Below, in pieces: positions 22,409 through 32,700 of a stretch of DNA of 64,000 nucleotides. The DNA is taken from NCBI GenBank assembly GCA_033296885.1, contig MU863891.1, positions 186,001 through 250,000 on the forward strand. Direction: 5' to 3'. This DNA comes from Triangularia verruculosa. Lineage: Eukaryota > Ascomycota > Sordariomycetes > Sordariales > Podosporaceae. Numbering within the stretch: the first letter of the stretch is position 1; every line of letters begins with the position of its first letter. The notes beneath the pieces were generated by a model. It saw only the letters and a program-made list of their open reading frames with translations. It made no database searches and was not told the DNA's origin. The position numbers and the translations under genes are program-made.

Positions 22409-23493
22409 AGGCATGTATGCTAGGTCTAGGTACCTTAGCTACCAAGGCGGGAAAATTGGAATCCTGTTAACCGAGGCTTAATCAGACCCTCTTATCGCCA
22501 GTGATTCTATCCCAAAGTTTCAGTCGCTCCATGTTATCAGCTGCTGCCGTGACATATCTGAAGGAGGCACAGTGGAGGACTTCCATCACCTGATGGTCGT
22601 ATTTGGAGGGCCTATCATATCCAGACCCGTTCCGGTTGCTGCGCCGCAACAGCGATATCAGCGTTACTTTTTTTTGTGCGAGCTGGCGCTTCTGTTCCAC
22701 AGCAGCAGCTCTGCCGAAACGAAGCGCCCATTTGTTGCACTACAGGCCGGGTTGCCCTCGCCGCAGAACAGCTTCCGCTTCATCGGCTTGGCAGTTGGTC
22801 ACCATGATATAAGTGCACTCGGTTGGCAATCAGACGCAGACTTTCAATGATGCCCAATCTTGCGTTGTCGGTGTCCGCCCCGTTGGCACACTCTCGGCCG
22901 GTGGCGGCGTTTGTTGGTTACTACCTGACCCCCATGGGGATATATTCGGCGGGTTTCGGACGCTGGAGAACGACTTGAAGAAGCGCCGCCGTCGCCTGTG
23001 CCACAGCGGCGGGGGGAGGCGCGGGGTCAGCAAAGAGACGATGGGCGGCAGTTGTTCCTTATTCTGGTAATGTCAATGAGGGGGCCGCAGGGCTTAGTGT
23101 ATGTACGGTACATAAATGCAAGTGATGCAGCGTGCAGTGTGGTGTGCAGCTCCAGTGCCTAGCGCGGCGCAACTGGTTTTATCTTGTAGCGGAAAGGTAT
23201 CATATTGTAAGTTGGGCAATTAGGTGTGGGTAGCAGCGGATGTATAGCATCTATTTATGGCGATTTGGGCGTATCATACTCAGCACAAGTTTAACATTCT
23301 GCTCAGTGCCGCATAAGGCAATCGTTCTCCCCCATAAGGATGAGATGCATAAGGTGTATATACCTTGTATGTATCGGTGCATGTGCGTACAGGGCAAGCC
23401 AGGACCGATCTGGTGTTTCCCGAAGAAGACGAGGCCCGAAAATCGATCCTTTCTACCCTCTTTCTAGGCGACGACTCGATACTCTTTCTTACA
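22409..23493. other. intergenic, no gene recognised
   Basis: About 1.1 kb between the methyltransferase and the membrane protein. Short frames on both strands, none convincing. I see no transposon ends. Confidence 0.45.
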
Positions 23494-24682
23494 ATGGCTG
23501 GTATGAGTAACGAGGATGCATCTACCGTGGCCGGTATCCTCCTCATTGTCCTGAATGTCGTGACCGTGGCTGGCCGCTTCTACTCGAGATGGTTCACCAA
23601 GGCCGGGTTCAAATGGGACGACTGGACCATTCTGATAGCCCTGCTCGCCAGCATCCTACCCGGCGTTTTGACCATGTATGGTACGTTTTTCCCCTGTGTG
23701 GATTCTGCATCCCTTCGTCAACAACCCAGGGTATTAGAGAATGCTAACAAGACCTCACAACCGATTAGCACACTCTGTATCGCCGACGGGGCCTGCCGCC
23801 GCTAGCAATTTGGACCCCGACTACGTCTTCACCGAGGCCGATATCAAGTACACCAAGATCCAGTTCTCGAATTCAGTGCTCTATTTCCTGTGCACCTGTA
23901 TCACCAAGATCTCTCTCCTGCTTTTGTTCCAACGCATCTTCGGCATCAGCAGGTCCTTCAGGTTCGCCATCTACGGCGCCGAAGCGGTAGTCGTCGCCTT
24001 CTGGATCTCAGCCACGGTGGCCGACTGCTTGAACTGCATTCCTCTCGAGTGGACGTGGAGGAACGGCCACGCCGATCCCCGGTACTGCATCAACTTCAAC
24101 ACCTTTTGGCTGGGGACAGGCATTGCCGAGGCCTTGATCGATGTGGGCATCTTGTCCCTGCCAGTCACCATGGTGTCTCGGCTGAAACTGGACAGAAGCA
24201 AGAAATGGTCTGTGGCTGGTCTGTTTCTGTTGGGTGGTTTCGTCCTGTTCTCCGGCATCGCCAAGGTCGTTCTCAGCTACTTGCCGGACAGCCGCGAGCC
24301 CGACTTCTCTGCGGGAGCGCTGTGGACGGCAGTGCATCTTTACACAGGTATTCTGTGCGCCAACCTGTCTCCCTGCTGGCCCCTGTTCAACCGCATCGCC
24401 CGGTTGAGCACCGGCTCGTGGGTGAGGTTGTCCTCGCTGGGCAAGCGCTGGTACAGCCTGAGCAGCGGCCAGTCCACATCCAAGGACAGGGGAACGGTAA
24501 CCCAGCAGACTACGCCGGGAGACAAGCAGCATCAACATCACGGTTATTACAAGACGCCGTCCGATGTCGAGGTCGGTCGAGTCCCCGATTATGAGCTTGC
24601 CATGTATGGTCGGGATGGTCAAATCCACGACGACAGAGTGCAATTGAATGGGGCCGACAATGGCGGCCGGCCACAGTGGTAG
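23494..24682 (+). CDS. rhodopsin-like integral membrane protein (fungal SAT4/PTH11-related)
   Basis: Two exons, 23494-23680 and 23769-24682; 366 residues. It matches the fungal rhodopsin-domain/SAT4 family: N-terminal helix AGILLIVLNVVTVAGRFYSR, KAGFKWDDWTILIALLASILPG, then LYFLCTCITKISLLLLFQRIF, AVVVAFWISATVADCLNCIPLEW, a conserved INFNTFWLGTGIAEALIDV, and two more helices ending in GALWTAVHLYTGILCANLSPC. Seven helices are likely, with a hydrophilic C-terminal tail. Function of this family is poorly known; members are frequent in fungal clusters and may act as receptors or in transport. It sits between the methyltransferase (+) and the SDR, with which it converges. Confidence 0.85.
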
Positions 24683-24959
24683 TCTTGCAGTAGCCGTAGC
24701 CTTTTTCTGTTAGTTTTCTTTCACTTGTGCATTCAATTCAATCAGCTTGCCCTGGGGAGCTTTACTTTTTCACCATCGTGCCCTCAGTGAAACGTGGATG
24801 GATGAGGACGTCTGTCTAAATGTAAATCTCCCCAAAGCGCTGTTGCATTGGAGTGTGTGTACTAGCCTTTTTGTGTAGGTAATCTTGTCCGATTTGATGC
24901 ATTACATATTAGGTACCTATCTACGATCGCTCTCCCGCCACCTATGGCTGGCTGGCTGG

Positions 24960-26196
24960 TTACAACCCACCGTCTAGACCAGCCTGTAGTTCAGGGACGT
25001 TGGCTTTCAACTCATCAATAACCTCCTTCCACACCACTCTCTGCAGTGCCTTCGCCTTCTCCCTACCAAAATAGCCAGCCACCTTCCGACGAGATTGATC
25101 GGGCGTCAGGAAGAAGTTGCAATACTCGCCCTATCAAACACATTGATCGATCATCAGTGAATAATTCAATAAACAGCCGGTGGAGGTCACCACCTACATG
25201 ATTCTCCTTTGGCTTCAACGCGGTCATAATCAAAAGCCTGGCACCCGAGTCGGCTGTCTTGGCGGTGATGAACAATACCAGCCAGGTACACAGCGCATGG
25301 AACCACGATCTCGCGGCGATGTTGCGGCCGATTTGGGTGTTGACCATGCCGGGACACACGCTGTTGACGACGACCAGAGGGTCTCCGTCCGGCCCGCGCG
25401 CCAGTCTGCTGATCTCGTCGATGGTGAACATGAGCAGGAGCTTGCTGACGGCGTAATTGGGCTCTGCGTCCCACCAGTGGCCTGGCCAGTTTTTCTTGCT
25501 GCACACCTGTCGCAGGACGCCGCCCTCTCGTTGAGACCACTTGGTCAGCTCATCGAGGTCGGGGTCGAAACACTCGCGCGAGGAGAGAAAGACGAGATGC
25601 GCCGGCGACGGGCGAAGGTCCCGTGCTCCGCGCATCCATCCCAACAAAAGCAGGCCCATGAGCGTCGAGCCGATGGTGTTGATTTGTATTGTTCTTTCCC
25701 TGTGGTGGTGGCGGATTGCACGTCAGCCAGATAGATCTTGGGTTTGGTAAGGCATTGAAGAGGGTCAACTGAGAACCTACCATCCGTGGGGGCCCTCCTC
25801 CCAGGTATTATTGACAATACCGCCGTTGACAATGGCGACGTCTAGGGCGGCGGGGCCGGGAACACTGCTCTTGAGCTTGGCCATGAAGCTGGTGCACGAG
25901 TCGTAGCGTTCCAAGTCCAGCTCCAGACACGAGATGTCTCCCTTGCGAGATGGCCCCGTGGCTTCTTCAATGTGACGTTTCGCTTCATCCGCGCGAGATG
26001 CTACGCGGGATGTTATGATGACGTTGGCACCGAGGGTCGCAAAATGGACGGCGGCGGCTAGCCCGAGGCCGGAGGTGGCGCCGACGATGAGGACATTCTG
26101 CCCGGCAAATGTGCCCTCCGCGGGCAATGGGACTGGCACGTACCGCCCCACGAGCCGCGTTAGAGGAGCTTCGAAGAAAGCATCAAGGTACCCCAT
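24960..26196 (-). CDS. short-chain dehydrogenase/reductase
   Basis: Three exons, 26196-25781, 25699-25198 and 25130-24960; 362 residues. Joins give EEGPHGW/ERTIQINTIGS and PKENH/GEYCNFF. The Rossmann signature is LIVGATSGLGLA (about residue 36), then ANVIITSR (NADP preference likely), LDVAIVNGGI (NNAG position), LVFLSSRE with the catalytic Ser, and the YxxxK pair in NYAVSK, then VNSVCPGMVNT. It resembles fungal retinol dehydrogenase/WWOX-type SDRs. In fumonisin and sphinganine pathways an SDR reduces the 3-keto group left by the oxoamine synthase, and this gene is divergent from that synthase (1.37 kb between starts); the same role is the natural guess here. Confidence 0.9.
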
Positions 26197-27103
26197 ATTT
26201 GCTATCTGTTTGGCGGCTAGAATTGACCGTCGATGTCCTCAGATACTTGGCAGAAAAAAAATAAAGGGTCCTGGGCTGTGGGTGGCAGGTGTCCAAACAG
26301 ATCGGCAGGTTTCTGAATGTTTTTTTTTCTTTCTTTCTTTTTTTTTGCTGGTTTTCGTTTGCTTCCAAGCCCGCCATTATTACCTGTAAGCAAGCTCGCC
26401 CGCTATCATCTGACTGAAGACCCGCAAACCAACGACATAACCAATAGGGCATAGCGCATCGTGCATGTTCCATGTATTGGTCCAGGGCTCCAGGGGACAA
26501 GTACCTATGTACATCAGCAGGACAGACCCCGGCTTCTTCCGCTTATCCAACCGCTGCGAGCACCCGCCGCCTCGGCTCTCGTATGGCGTTATCAATCTGT
26601 GCCTCACTCGTTATCGACCGGTGCCTCACATAAAGTCTCACAGTGGACTGATTCGCTGGTAGCGACAACGGCACATGAAAATGCAGTGTAACCCTAGGCC
26701 AACGGGAACCGTCTGATGACAAACTTAGTGTACCTACTCGATGTGAACTTCTTCGATCGATCGAATGTATCGAATTCATCTCGTACAAGATATCCCCAAA
26801 GGCTAGGTAATAAGGAGGGACTAAAACCCACCGGCGGCACAGCAACTGTGCCGAATAACTGCTTGACATAACGTAGTATTCATCCACCTGCTTGTAATGT
26901 GCAATGTGGGATATGCTACCTGACTTCCTGAAAGACAATTCCACTGTGCCGGATAGCTGCTTGATAGAACGTAGGACTCGGCCGATTGCCCACTTGAGTC
27001 CGTCAGTTAGGTAAACAATCCAATCGGCCAGTTGCCTATGTGAATCTTGTGTCCTAAACTCTAATCACCTGCAAGGTGCGGGGCACAAGAAATAGTCTAA
27101 ATC

Positions 27104-27295
27104 ATGTGCTCCCTTTTAACCTTGTCATTGGCTCTGGTACGTACGACGTTGGGGGCGGTTTACCTCGAGGCAGATATCAAGCCCGAGATTTCGGCCCCAT
27201 GTCAACTACATGCTGCCTTGTCTCCAGTTGGAAAATACAAGCGAGATGACGAGACTGGTGTTGATCCATGTTATCTGCTCGAGTATCTCAGTTAG
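27104..27295 (+). CDS. possible small secreted peptide, doubtful
   Basis: A 63-codon frame starting MCSLLTLSLALVRTTLGAV, which looks like a weak signal peptide, and containing one KR pair (KYKRDDETG). No relatives recognised. It lies alone in the SDR/synthase promoter region and may be chance. Confidence 0.15.
   Translation: MCSLLTLSLALVRTTLGAVYLEADIKPEISAPCQLHAALSPVGKYKRDDETGVDPCYLLEYLS
27178..27191 (-). promoter_or_regulatory. candidate shared cluster motif, site 3
   Basis: On the minus strand AAATCTCGGGCTTG, 379 bp before the oxoamine synthase. It matches sites 1 and 2 over AATCTCGGG. Confidence 0.22.
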
Positions 27296-27569
27296 GTAGT
27301 CTCCATATCTTCTGCGAGTCTATTCCAAACTGGGACCTTCTTGCTGTTCCTCTTTAGCTTAGAATTCCATTCAAATTATTCCCGTGGGATGCTGGGAACA
27401 ATAATTGTAGCTTGTAAACGATGTGTGCTTTTGAAGTTCCCCCCGCGAGGCCTTGTTGATCCCAACATCCCATCCCCACCTTCCCCTACACTTCTAGGCT
27501 TCCATCTGTCGCAGTAAAGCAAGCTTTTATTTTTTTATATTTTTTTTTAAGAAAAACAATCATTGCACA

Positions 27570-29027
27570 ATGGGTGACTCGCGGGGACTCGGTAGCTCCG
27601 CATTTTTCTCTCCAACCGGGGCTCTGGCCACCTCGATCAAGGGACACAGAATCCAACCCGAGGTCACCAAATCACTGCCCACCTTCTACCGCAATCTCGA
27701 AGAGGCTCTTGACGGCAAGCGCGCGTCTGACAGCTTTTACGCAACACTGCCGACCAGCCCCCAGGATGCCAACACGGTGGACTTTTGCTCCGGGGATGTC
27801 ATGTCGATGGCCCGGAGCGTCGAGCACCGCGCCGAGTTCCTCGGCGAGCTTGAGTCGCATCCCGACTTCGCCCTGGGCACCACCAGCACCAGGCTCATGG
27901 GCGGCAACTACTCGTACATAGAGAAAGCCGAGGCCGAGATCGCGGCTTTCCACCGCGCCGAGACCGGGTTACTCATGGTCTCGGGCTTCGACGCCAACTT
28001 GGCCATCTGGACAACCATCCCAAAGCCAGGCGACGTCATTTTGTACGACGTTTCGGTCCATGCCAGTACCAACGACGGCATCAGACAGTCGATGGCCACG
28101 GACAGGATCGCATTCCCACATAGTGATGTCGACGCCTTCCGAGACACGCTCCGGGACATCCTGGCCACGCGGCCTCTGGTACGCCAGGGAAAGCGATCCG
28201 TCCTCGTCGCCGTCGAGTCCATCTACAGCATGGAAGGTGATCTGTGTCCGCTGCAAGAACTCCTTGAAGCGGCCCAAGACGTCTTCCAGGATCACGAAGG
28301 TGGCATTCAGTTTGTCGTGGATGAGGCGCACAGCGTCGGCTTCATCGGCCCCGGAGGTCGAGGCCTCGTCTGCGAGCTCGAGCTGGAAAAAGAGATTGCC
28401 GTGGTGATGCACACCTTTAGCAAGTCGATCGGCGCCGCCGGTGGTATCATTCTCGGCAACAAAAGCATCCGAGATACCATTGTCAACTTTGGAAGAGCCA
28501 TCATGTTCTCTACCACGCCCACATTCCCTTTCGTCGCAGCCATTACGACTGGGTACAAGGTGCTCACCAGAAAACAAAAAGATCGGGAACATGTCCAGGA
28601 CATGGCCAGGCTGTTTTTTGACCTTCTGACCTCGCATCCCTTGTGGTCGGCAGCTCAGTCCAAGGGTCTGCTGCGTGTCCCTCTCGCGGATGGATGGGAA
28701 GAGCGGGAGATCAACACCCATCTGCTCGCCATCTTTCCCAGGTCCAAGTCTTTCTGGTGGTTGTACTATCATCTCCTCTCGGCAGGGTTCCGCACTTTCC
28801 CCGCGACATACCCGGCAGTGCCGCCGGGAGAGGGCCGCTTGAGGGTCATCATCCACGCTCATAACACGGAAGAACAAGTCAGGGGATTCGTCAATGCCAT
28901 CTTCGCATGGGTGCAAGAAATGATGGACATCGACGCCGGGAAAGCGTCGGAGCCTGTGACCAAGGCGGCCAAACAGGTTTACGACTGGATGAGACAGGAG
29001 CAGGTGAGCGGGTTTGGATTAGTTTAG
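27570..29027 (+). CDS. PLP-dependent alpha-oxoamine synthase
   Basis: A 485-residue intronless gene of the family containing serine palmitoyltransferase, 8-amino-7-oxononanoate synthase, 5-aminolevulinate synthase and Fum8-like fungal enzymes. It condenses an acyl thioester with an amino acid, losing CO2 and giving an alpha-amino ketone. Seen in sequence: GTTSTRLMGGNYSYIEKAE (substrate loop), LLMVSGFDANLA, DVSVHASTNDGIRQS with the PLP-stacking His, VVDEAHSVGFIGPGGRG with the Asp and His of the cofactor site, and MHTFSKSIGAAGGII with the Schiff-base Lys at residue 285. No signal peptide or N-terminal membrane helix is seen, unlike many serine palmitoyltransferase subunits, so it is likely soluble. 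It lies 680 bp upstream of, and co-directional with, an HR-PKS that has no release domain, so it is the likely off-loading enzyme. Amino acid choice cannot be read. Confidence 0.93.
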   Translation: MGDSRGLGSSAFFSPTGALATSIKGHRIQPEVTKSLPTFYRNLEEALDGKRASDSFYATLPTSPQDANTVDFCSGDVMSMARSVEHRAEFLGELESHPDFALGTTSTRLMGGNYSYIEKAEAEIAAFHRAETGLLMVSGFDANLAIWTTIPKPGDVILYDVSVHASTNDGIRQSMATDRIAFPHSDVDAFRDTLRDILATRPLVRQGKRSVLVAVESIYSMEGDLCPLQELLEAAQDVFQDHEGGIQFVVDEAHSVGFIGPGGRGLVCELELEKEIAVVMHTFSKSIGAAGGIILGNKSIRDTIVNFGRAIMFSTTPTFPFVAAITTGYKVLTRKQKDREHVQDMARLFFDLLTSHPLWSAAQSKGLLRVPLADGWEEREINTHLLAIFPRSKSFWWLYYHLLSAGFRTFPATYPAVPPGEGRLRVIIHAHNTEEQVRGFVNAIFAWVQEMMDIDAGKASEPVTKAAKQVYDWMRQEQVSGFGLV

Positions 29028-29707
29028 TGTGACCGGGTAGATAGATACCTAGTAAAGAGATTTCTCTACATGACATGAAAAATCTATAAGGTATGTGTCG
29101 CTTTGTGTGGGAGCTGTGGGAGCTATGGCCCCAGTGGGTCAGACAGCCACCAGGTGGATGCTCTTGGCCCACCTTTTCTTCTGTGGGATATTTGTTACCT
29201 AGTTTGAGTGGTTTTTCTCTGTTTTGTAGCTTTTCATATTCATCACCAGTTTTCCACTTCATTTCCTGTGCCTTTGCCCGAGACTTTGTTTGAAATCAAA
29301 GTATCGCCTTCATGTGCAAGTATACCGCAAAATCTCAATCTCTAGAAAGCCGCGCTACACCAGTTCGGGAATGAGGCCTTTGGGGCCGTTTGCTGTGCGC
29401 TTACCTGCAGCTCTACACTTCTGGCCAAGTCCCATAGTGTGTCTAGCTCAGCTCACCCCAGAAACCAACAAGAGGATATTGCCCGGTCCGGTTAGCGCAA
29501 TTATGCAATAGAGCGGCAATCCAGGTAGCTTTTTGGCAGCCCCTACACTCCTTCGCACTCCTGGTAAGGTATGGGTATAGAAAGAACCGGGGCCCCTCTC
29601 GTCTTACCTTCTTTTCCATGGATCCTTCCTTCAGGCTCTTTACTTTCACCCCCTGAACTCTCCTTACCTATTCACTTCTACACTACCTTCAAGACGTCAC
29701 CTAGAGA
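29028..29707. other. intergenic, PKS promoter
   Basis: 680 bp between synthase stop and PKS start. C/T-rich just before the start (29590-29690), as is common in fungal promoters. No gene recognised. Confidence 0.5.
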
Positions 29708-32700
29708 ATGGAGCCCATTGCCATCATCGGCCAGGCCTTCAGGCTGCCAGATGGAGTTGAAGATGTCTCGAGCTTTTGGGACATGCTTGAGAATGGGAGG
29801 AACGTCATGAAGGAATGGCCCGAGAACCGAACGAACATTGAGAGCTTCTATAAGCCAGGTTCGGGCATCAAGAACACGCTCTATTCAAGGGGCGGCTACT
29901 TTATGAAGGGGGATCCGGCCGCCTTCGATGCCCCCTTTTTTTCCATCACAGCCAAGGAGGCGGCTGCGATGGATCCACAGCAACGATGGCTTCTTGAGAC
30001 TTCTTACCGAGCTCTGGAAAATGGTATGGGTATAACCGTCTTGAGGGCTCGAACCCATTGCTTACGCTATCCACAGCCGGTATTCCCTTGGAGAAAGCAG
30101 CAGGAACCAACACAGCCGTCTATGCTTCCTCTACCTCAGAAGACTACATCATGATGATAGCCAAAGACCCAGATCATGCGCCGCAGATGGTGTCAACCGC
30201 CACCAGCCCCAGTATTCAGTCGAACCGGCTCAGTTGGTATTTCGACCTGAGAGGTCCCAGCATCCATGTCAACACAGCTTGTTCGTCCAGCATGATCACC
30301 ATGGATCTCGCATGCCAGACCCTGAGGAGCGGGCAGAGTTCTATGGCCCTGGTGACGTCGGCCAACAGTCTCCTGAGCCCAGAATGGTCACTCTACATGT
30401 CCAACATGAATTTCCTGTCGCCGGACAGTCGGTGCTACAGTTTTGATCACCGCGCCAACGGCTACGCAAGAGGAGAAGGCGTCATTGTCCTCGTGCTCAA
30501 GAGGCTTTCCGATGCCATCAGAGACCGAGACACGATCCGTGCCGTGATTCGAGGAACCGGCTCGAACCAGGACGGCCATACCCCAGCCCTCCCCCAACCC
30601 AGCCAGTCCGCGCAAGAAACACTCATTCGGCAGGTGTACAAGAGTGCCAGCTTGGGCTTCGAGGCCACACGCTACGTGGAAGCCCATGGCACCGGAACGC
30701 AGATTGGAGACGTGACGGAAGCAACCGCATTGGGCCGGGTTTTCAGGGGCAGCAGGTCTGCCAGCGAGCCACTCTACCTGTAAGTGAAGTCGAGACATAT
30801 GTGTTTGTTTCCTTCAAACAGCTGCTGACTTGAACGTAACCCGGCGGCAGCGGCTCAATCAAAGCAAACATTGGCCATCTAGAAGGAGGCAGCGGCTTGG
30901 CCAGCATTCTCAAAACCATCCAGATCCTTGAGACGGGAATCATCCCGCCACAGGCCTCGTTTGAGAAACTGAACCCCAAGATCAAAGCCAAATTTTACCA
31001 CCTGGCGGTGCCTACCAAGTGCATCCCTTGGCCAAGCCAAGGCCTACGACGCATCTCGATTGATTCGTTCGGCTTTGGCGGAGCCAACAGTCACATCATC
31101 ATCGACGATGCCCTCCATACCATTGAGGCTCTTGGGGTCGCGGGCAATCATCGAATCTTGAACTCCTCCGACAGCCGCCTCCTTACCAATGGGTCCAATG
31201 GAGCTAACGGGACCAACGGCATGAACGGCATGAACGGCGCCAACGGCGTGAACGGGACCAACGGGGTATTAAACGGGCTAAACGGGCTGAACGGACACGC
31301 AGAAGACCACGCAACCAGCAAACCAAACAAGGCGACCCCCGGATACCAGCTACTCACGTGGTCTGCTCGAGATGAAGCAGCGCTGAAACGCATGTTGCAT
31401 CTGTATGACGGGTATATCAAAGCCCACATGCGTGAAGCCGGTGGCGATGCCAACTTCCTAGGGGATCTCGCCTACACCCTCGCCGAGCGCCGTACTCTCA
31501 TGACTTGGAGGTCGTTCTCCGTCGTGGACGGCACACACAAGGTGGCGTCAGAGACCCTGGAAATTTCCTCTCTAAAATGCGAGCGCGCGGCACGTGAGAA
31601 CGGGGTGGCCTTCATCTTCACCGGGCAAGGCGCGCAGTACGCCAACATGGGACTGGAGTTGCTCCCTCGCTACCCGGTCTTCCAGGCCACACTCACCGAG
31701 GCTCAGGGCATTTTTAAAGAACTAGGAGCCGAGTGGTCACTGTTGGATGAACTTCGAGACCCAGAGCGTATCAATAAACCAGAGTTCAGTCAGCCCCTCT
31801 GCACCGCGCTCCAGGTCGCCCTCGTCGAACTGCTGGCTTCTTTCAACGTCTTCCCTGATGTAGTGGTCGGACACTCATCCGGAGAGATTGCGGCAGCCTA
31901 TGCCGCCGGAGCCCTCTCCCTCCGCTCCGCCTGCGCAGTTGCCTACCACAGAGGCCGCCTCGCTGAGCGGGTCAGAGTAGCCGCGGCATCTACGTCGCAG
32001 CCAGGGGCAATGATGTCTGTGAATCTCGCCGAGACCGAAGCCGAGTCCTACTTGGAAAGGCATAAAGCGTTGTCACTGCCCGGACGCGTTTCGGTTGCCT
32101 GCATCAACAGCCCGACCAACGTCACGCTGTCCGGCGATGAGGCTACCATTGACCAGCTGCAAGCAGGCCTCGAAAAGGAAGGCGTCTTTGCAAGGAAGCT
32201 CAAAACGGGCGTGGCCTACCACTCGCCCGCCATGCATCAGGTCGCGGGAGAGTATCTTTCCAGCTTGGGTCGTCGTCTCGAGCCGCGAGAGCTTCAGCAC
32301 AACGGCGGCAATCCTCCTCTCATGGTGTCAACAGTTACGGGCCACAAGGTGGCGGCCATTAACCTGCAAGACCCCCAATACTGGGTAGACAATCTGGAAT
32401 CGCCCGTACGATTCGCTGACGCTCTGCAATATGTTGTCCACACGGCGCCCAAGGTAGATGGCCTGAACAAGCCCATCACCAACTACCTGGAGATCGGACC
32501 CCACGCAGCCTTGCAGCGACCTGTACGTGACTCCTTGACACACGCCGGCAACAGCACGGCTCGATACGGGTCAGTATTGTGGAAGCAGGATTCCCCGACA
32601 AAGACCATTCTGCAGCTTGTAGGTCGGCTGTTCACCTCTGGACATCCGACTGTTTCCATCACGGCGGCGAACCAACAGGACGGCCCTTCTCCATCCGCCA

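Larger units (their letters stand above)
26197..27569. promoter_or_regulatory. divergent promoter region, SDR/oxoamine synthase
   Basis: 1.37 kb between divergent starts. It contains a T-rich tract at about 26316-26346 and an A/T-rich tract just before the synthase start (27526-27560). A candidate cluster motif is at 27178. A 62-codon frame (27104-27295) is listed separately with low confidence. Confidence 0.45.

Noticed and set aside
22572..23070. Possible gene between the methyltransferase and the membrane protein
   Set aside because: Several short overlapping frames without motifs or splice logic.
27969..28916. 315-codon frame antisense to the oxoamine synthase
   Set aside because: No family resemblance; the sense strand has full catalytic motifs.
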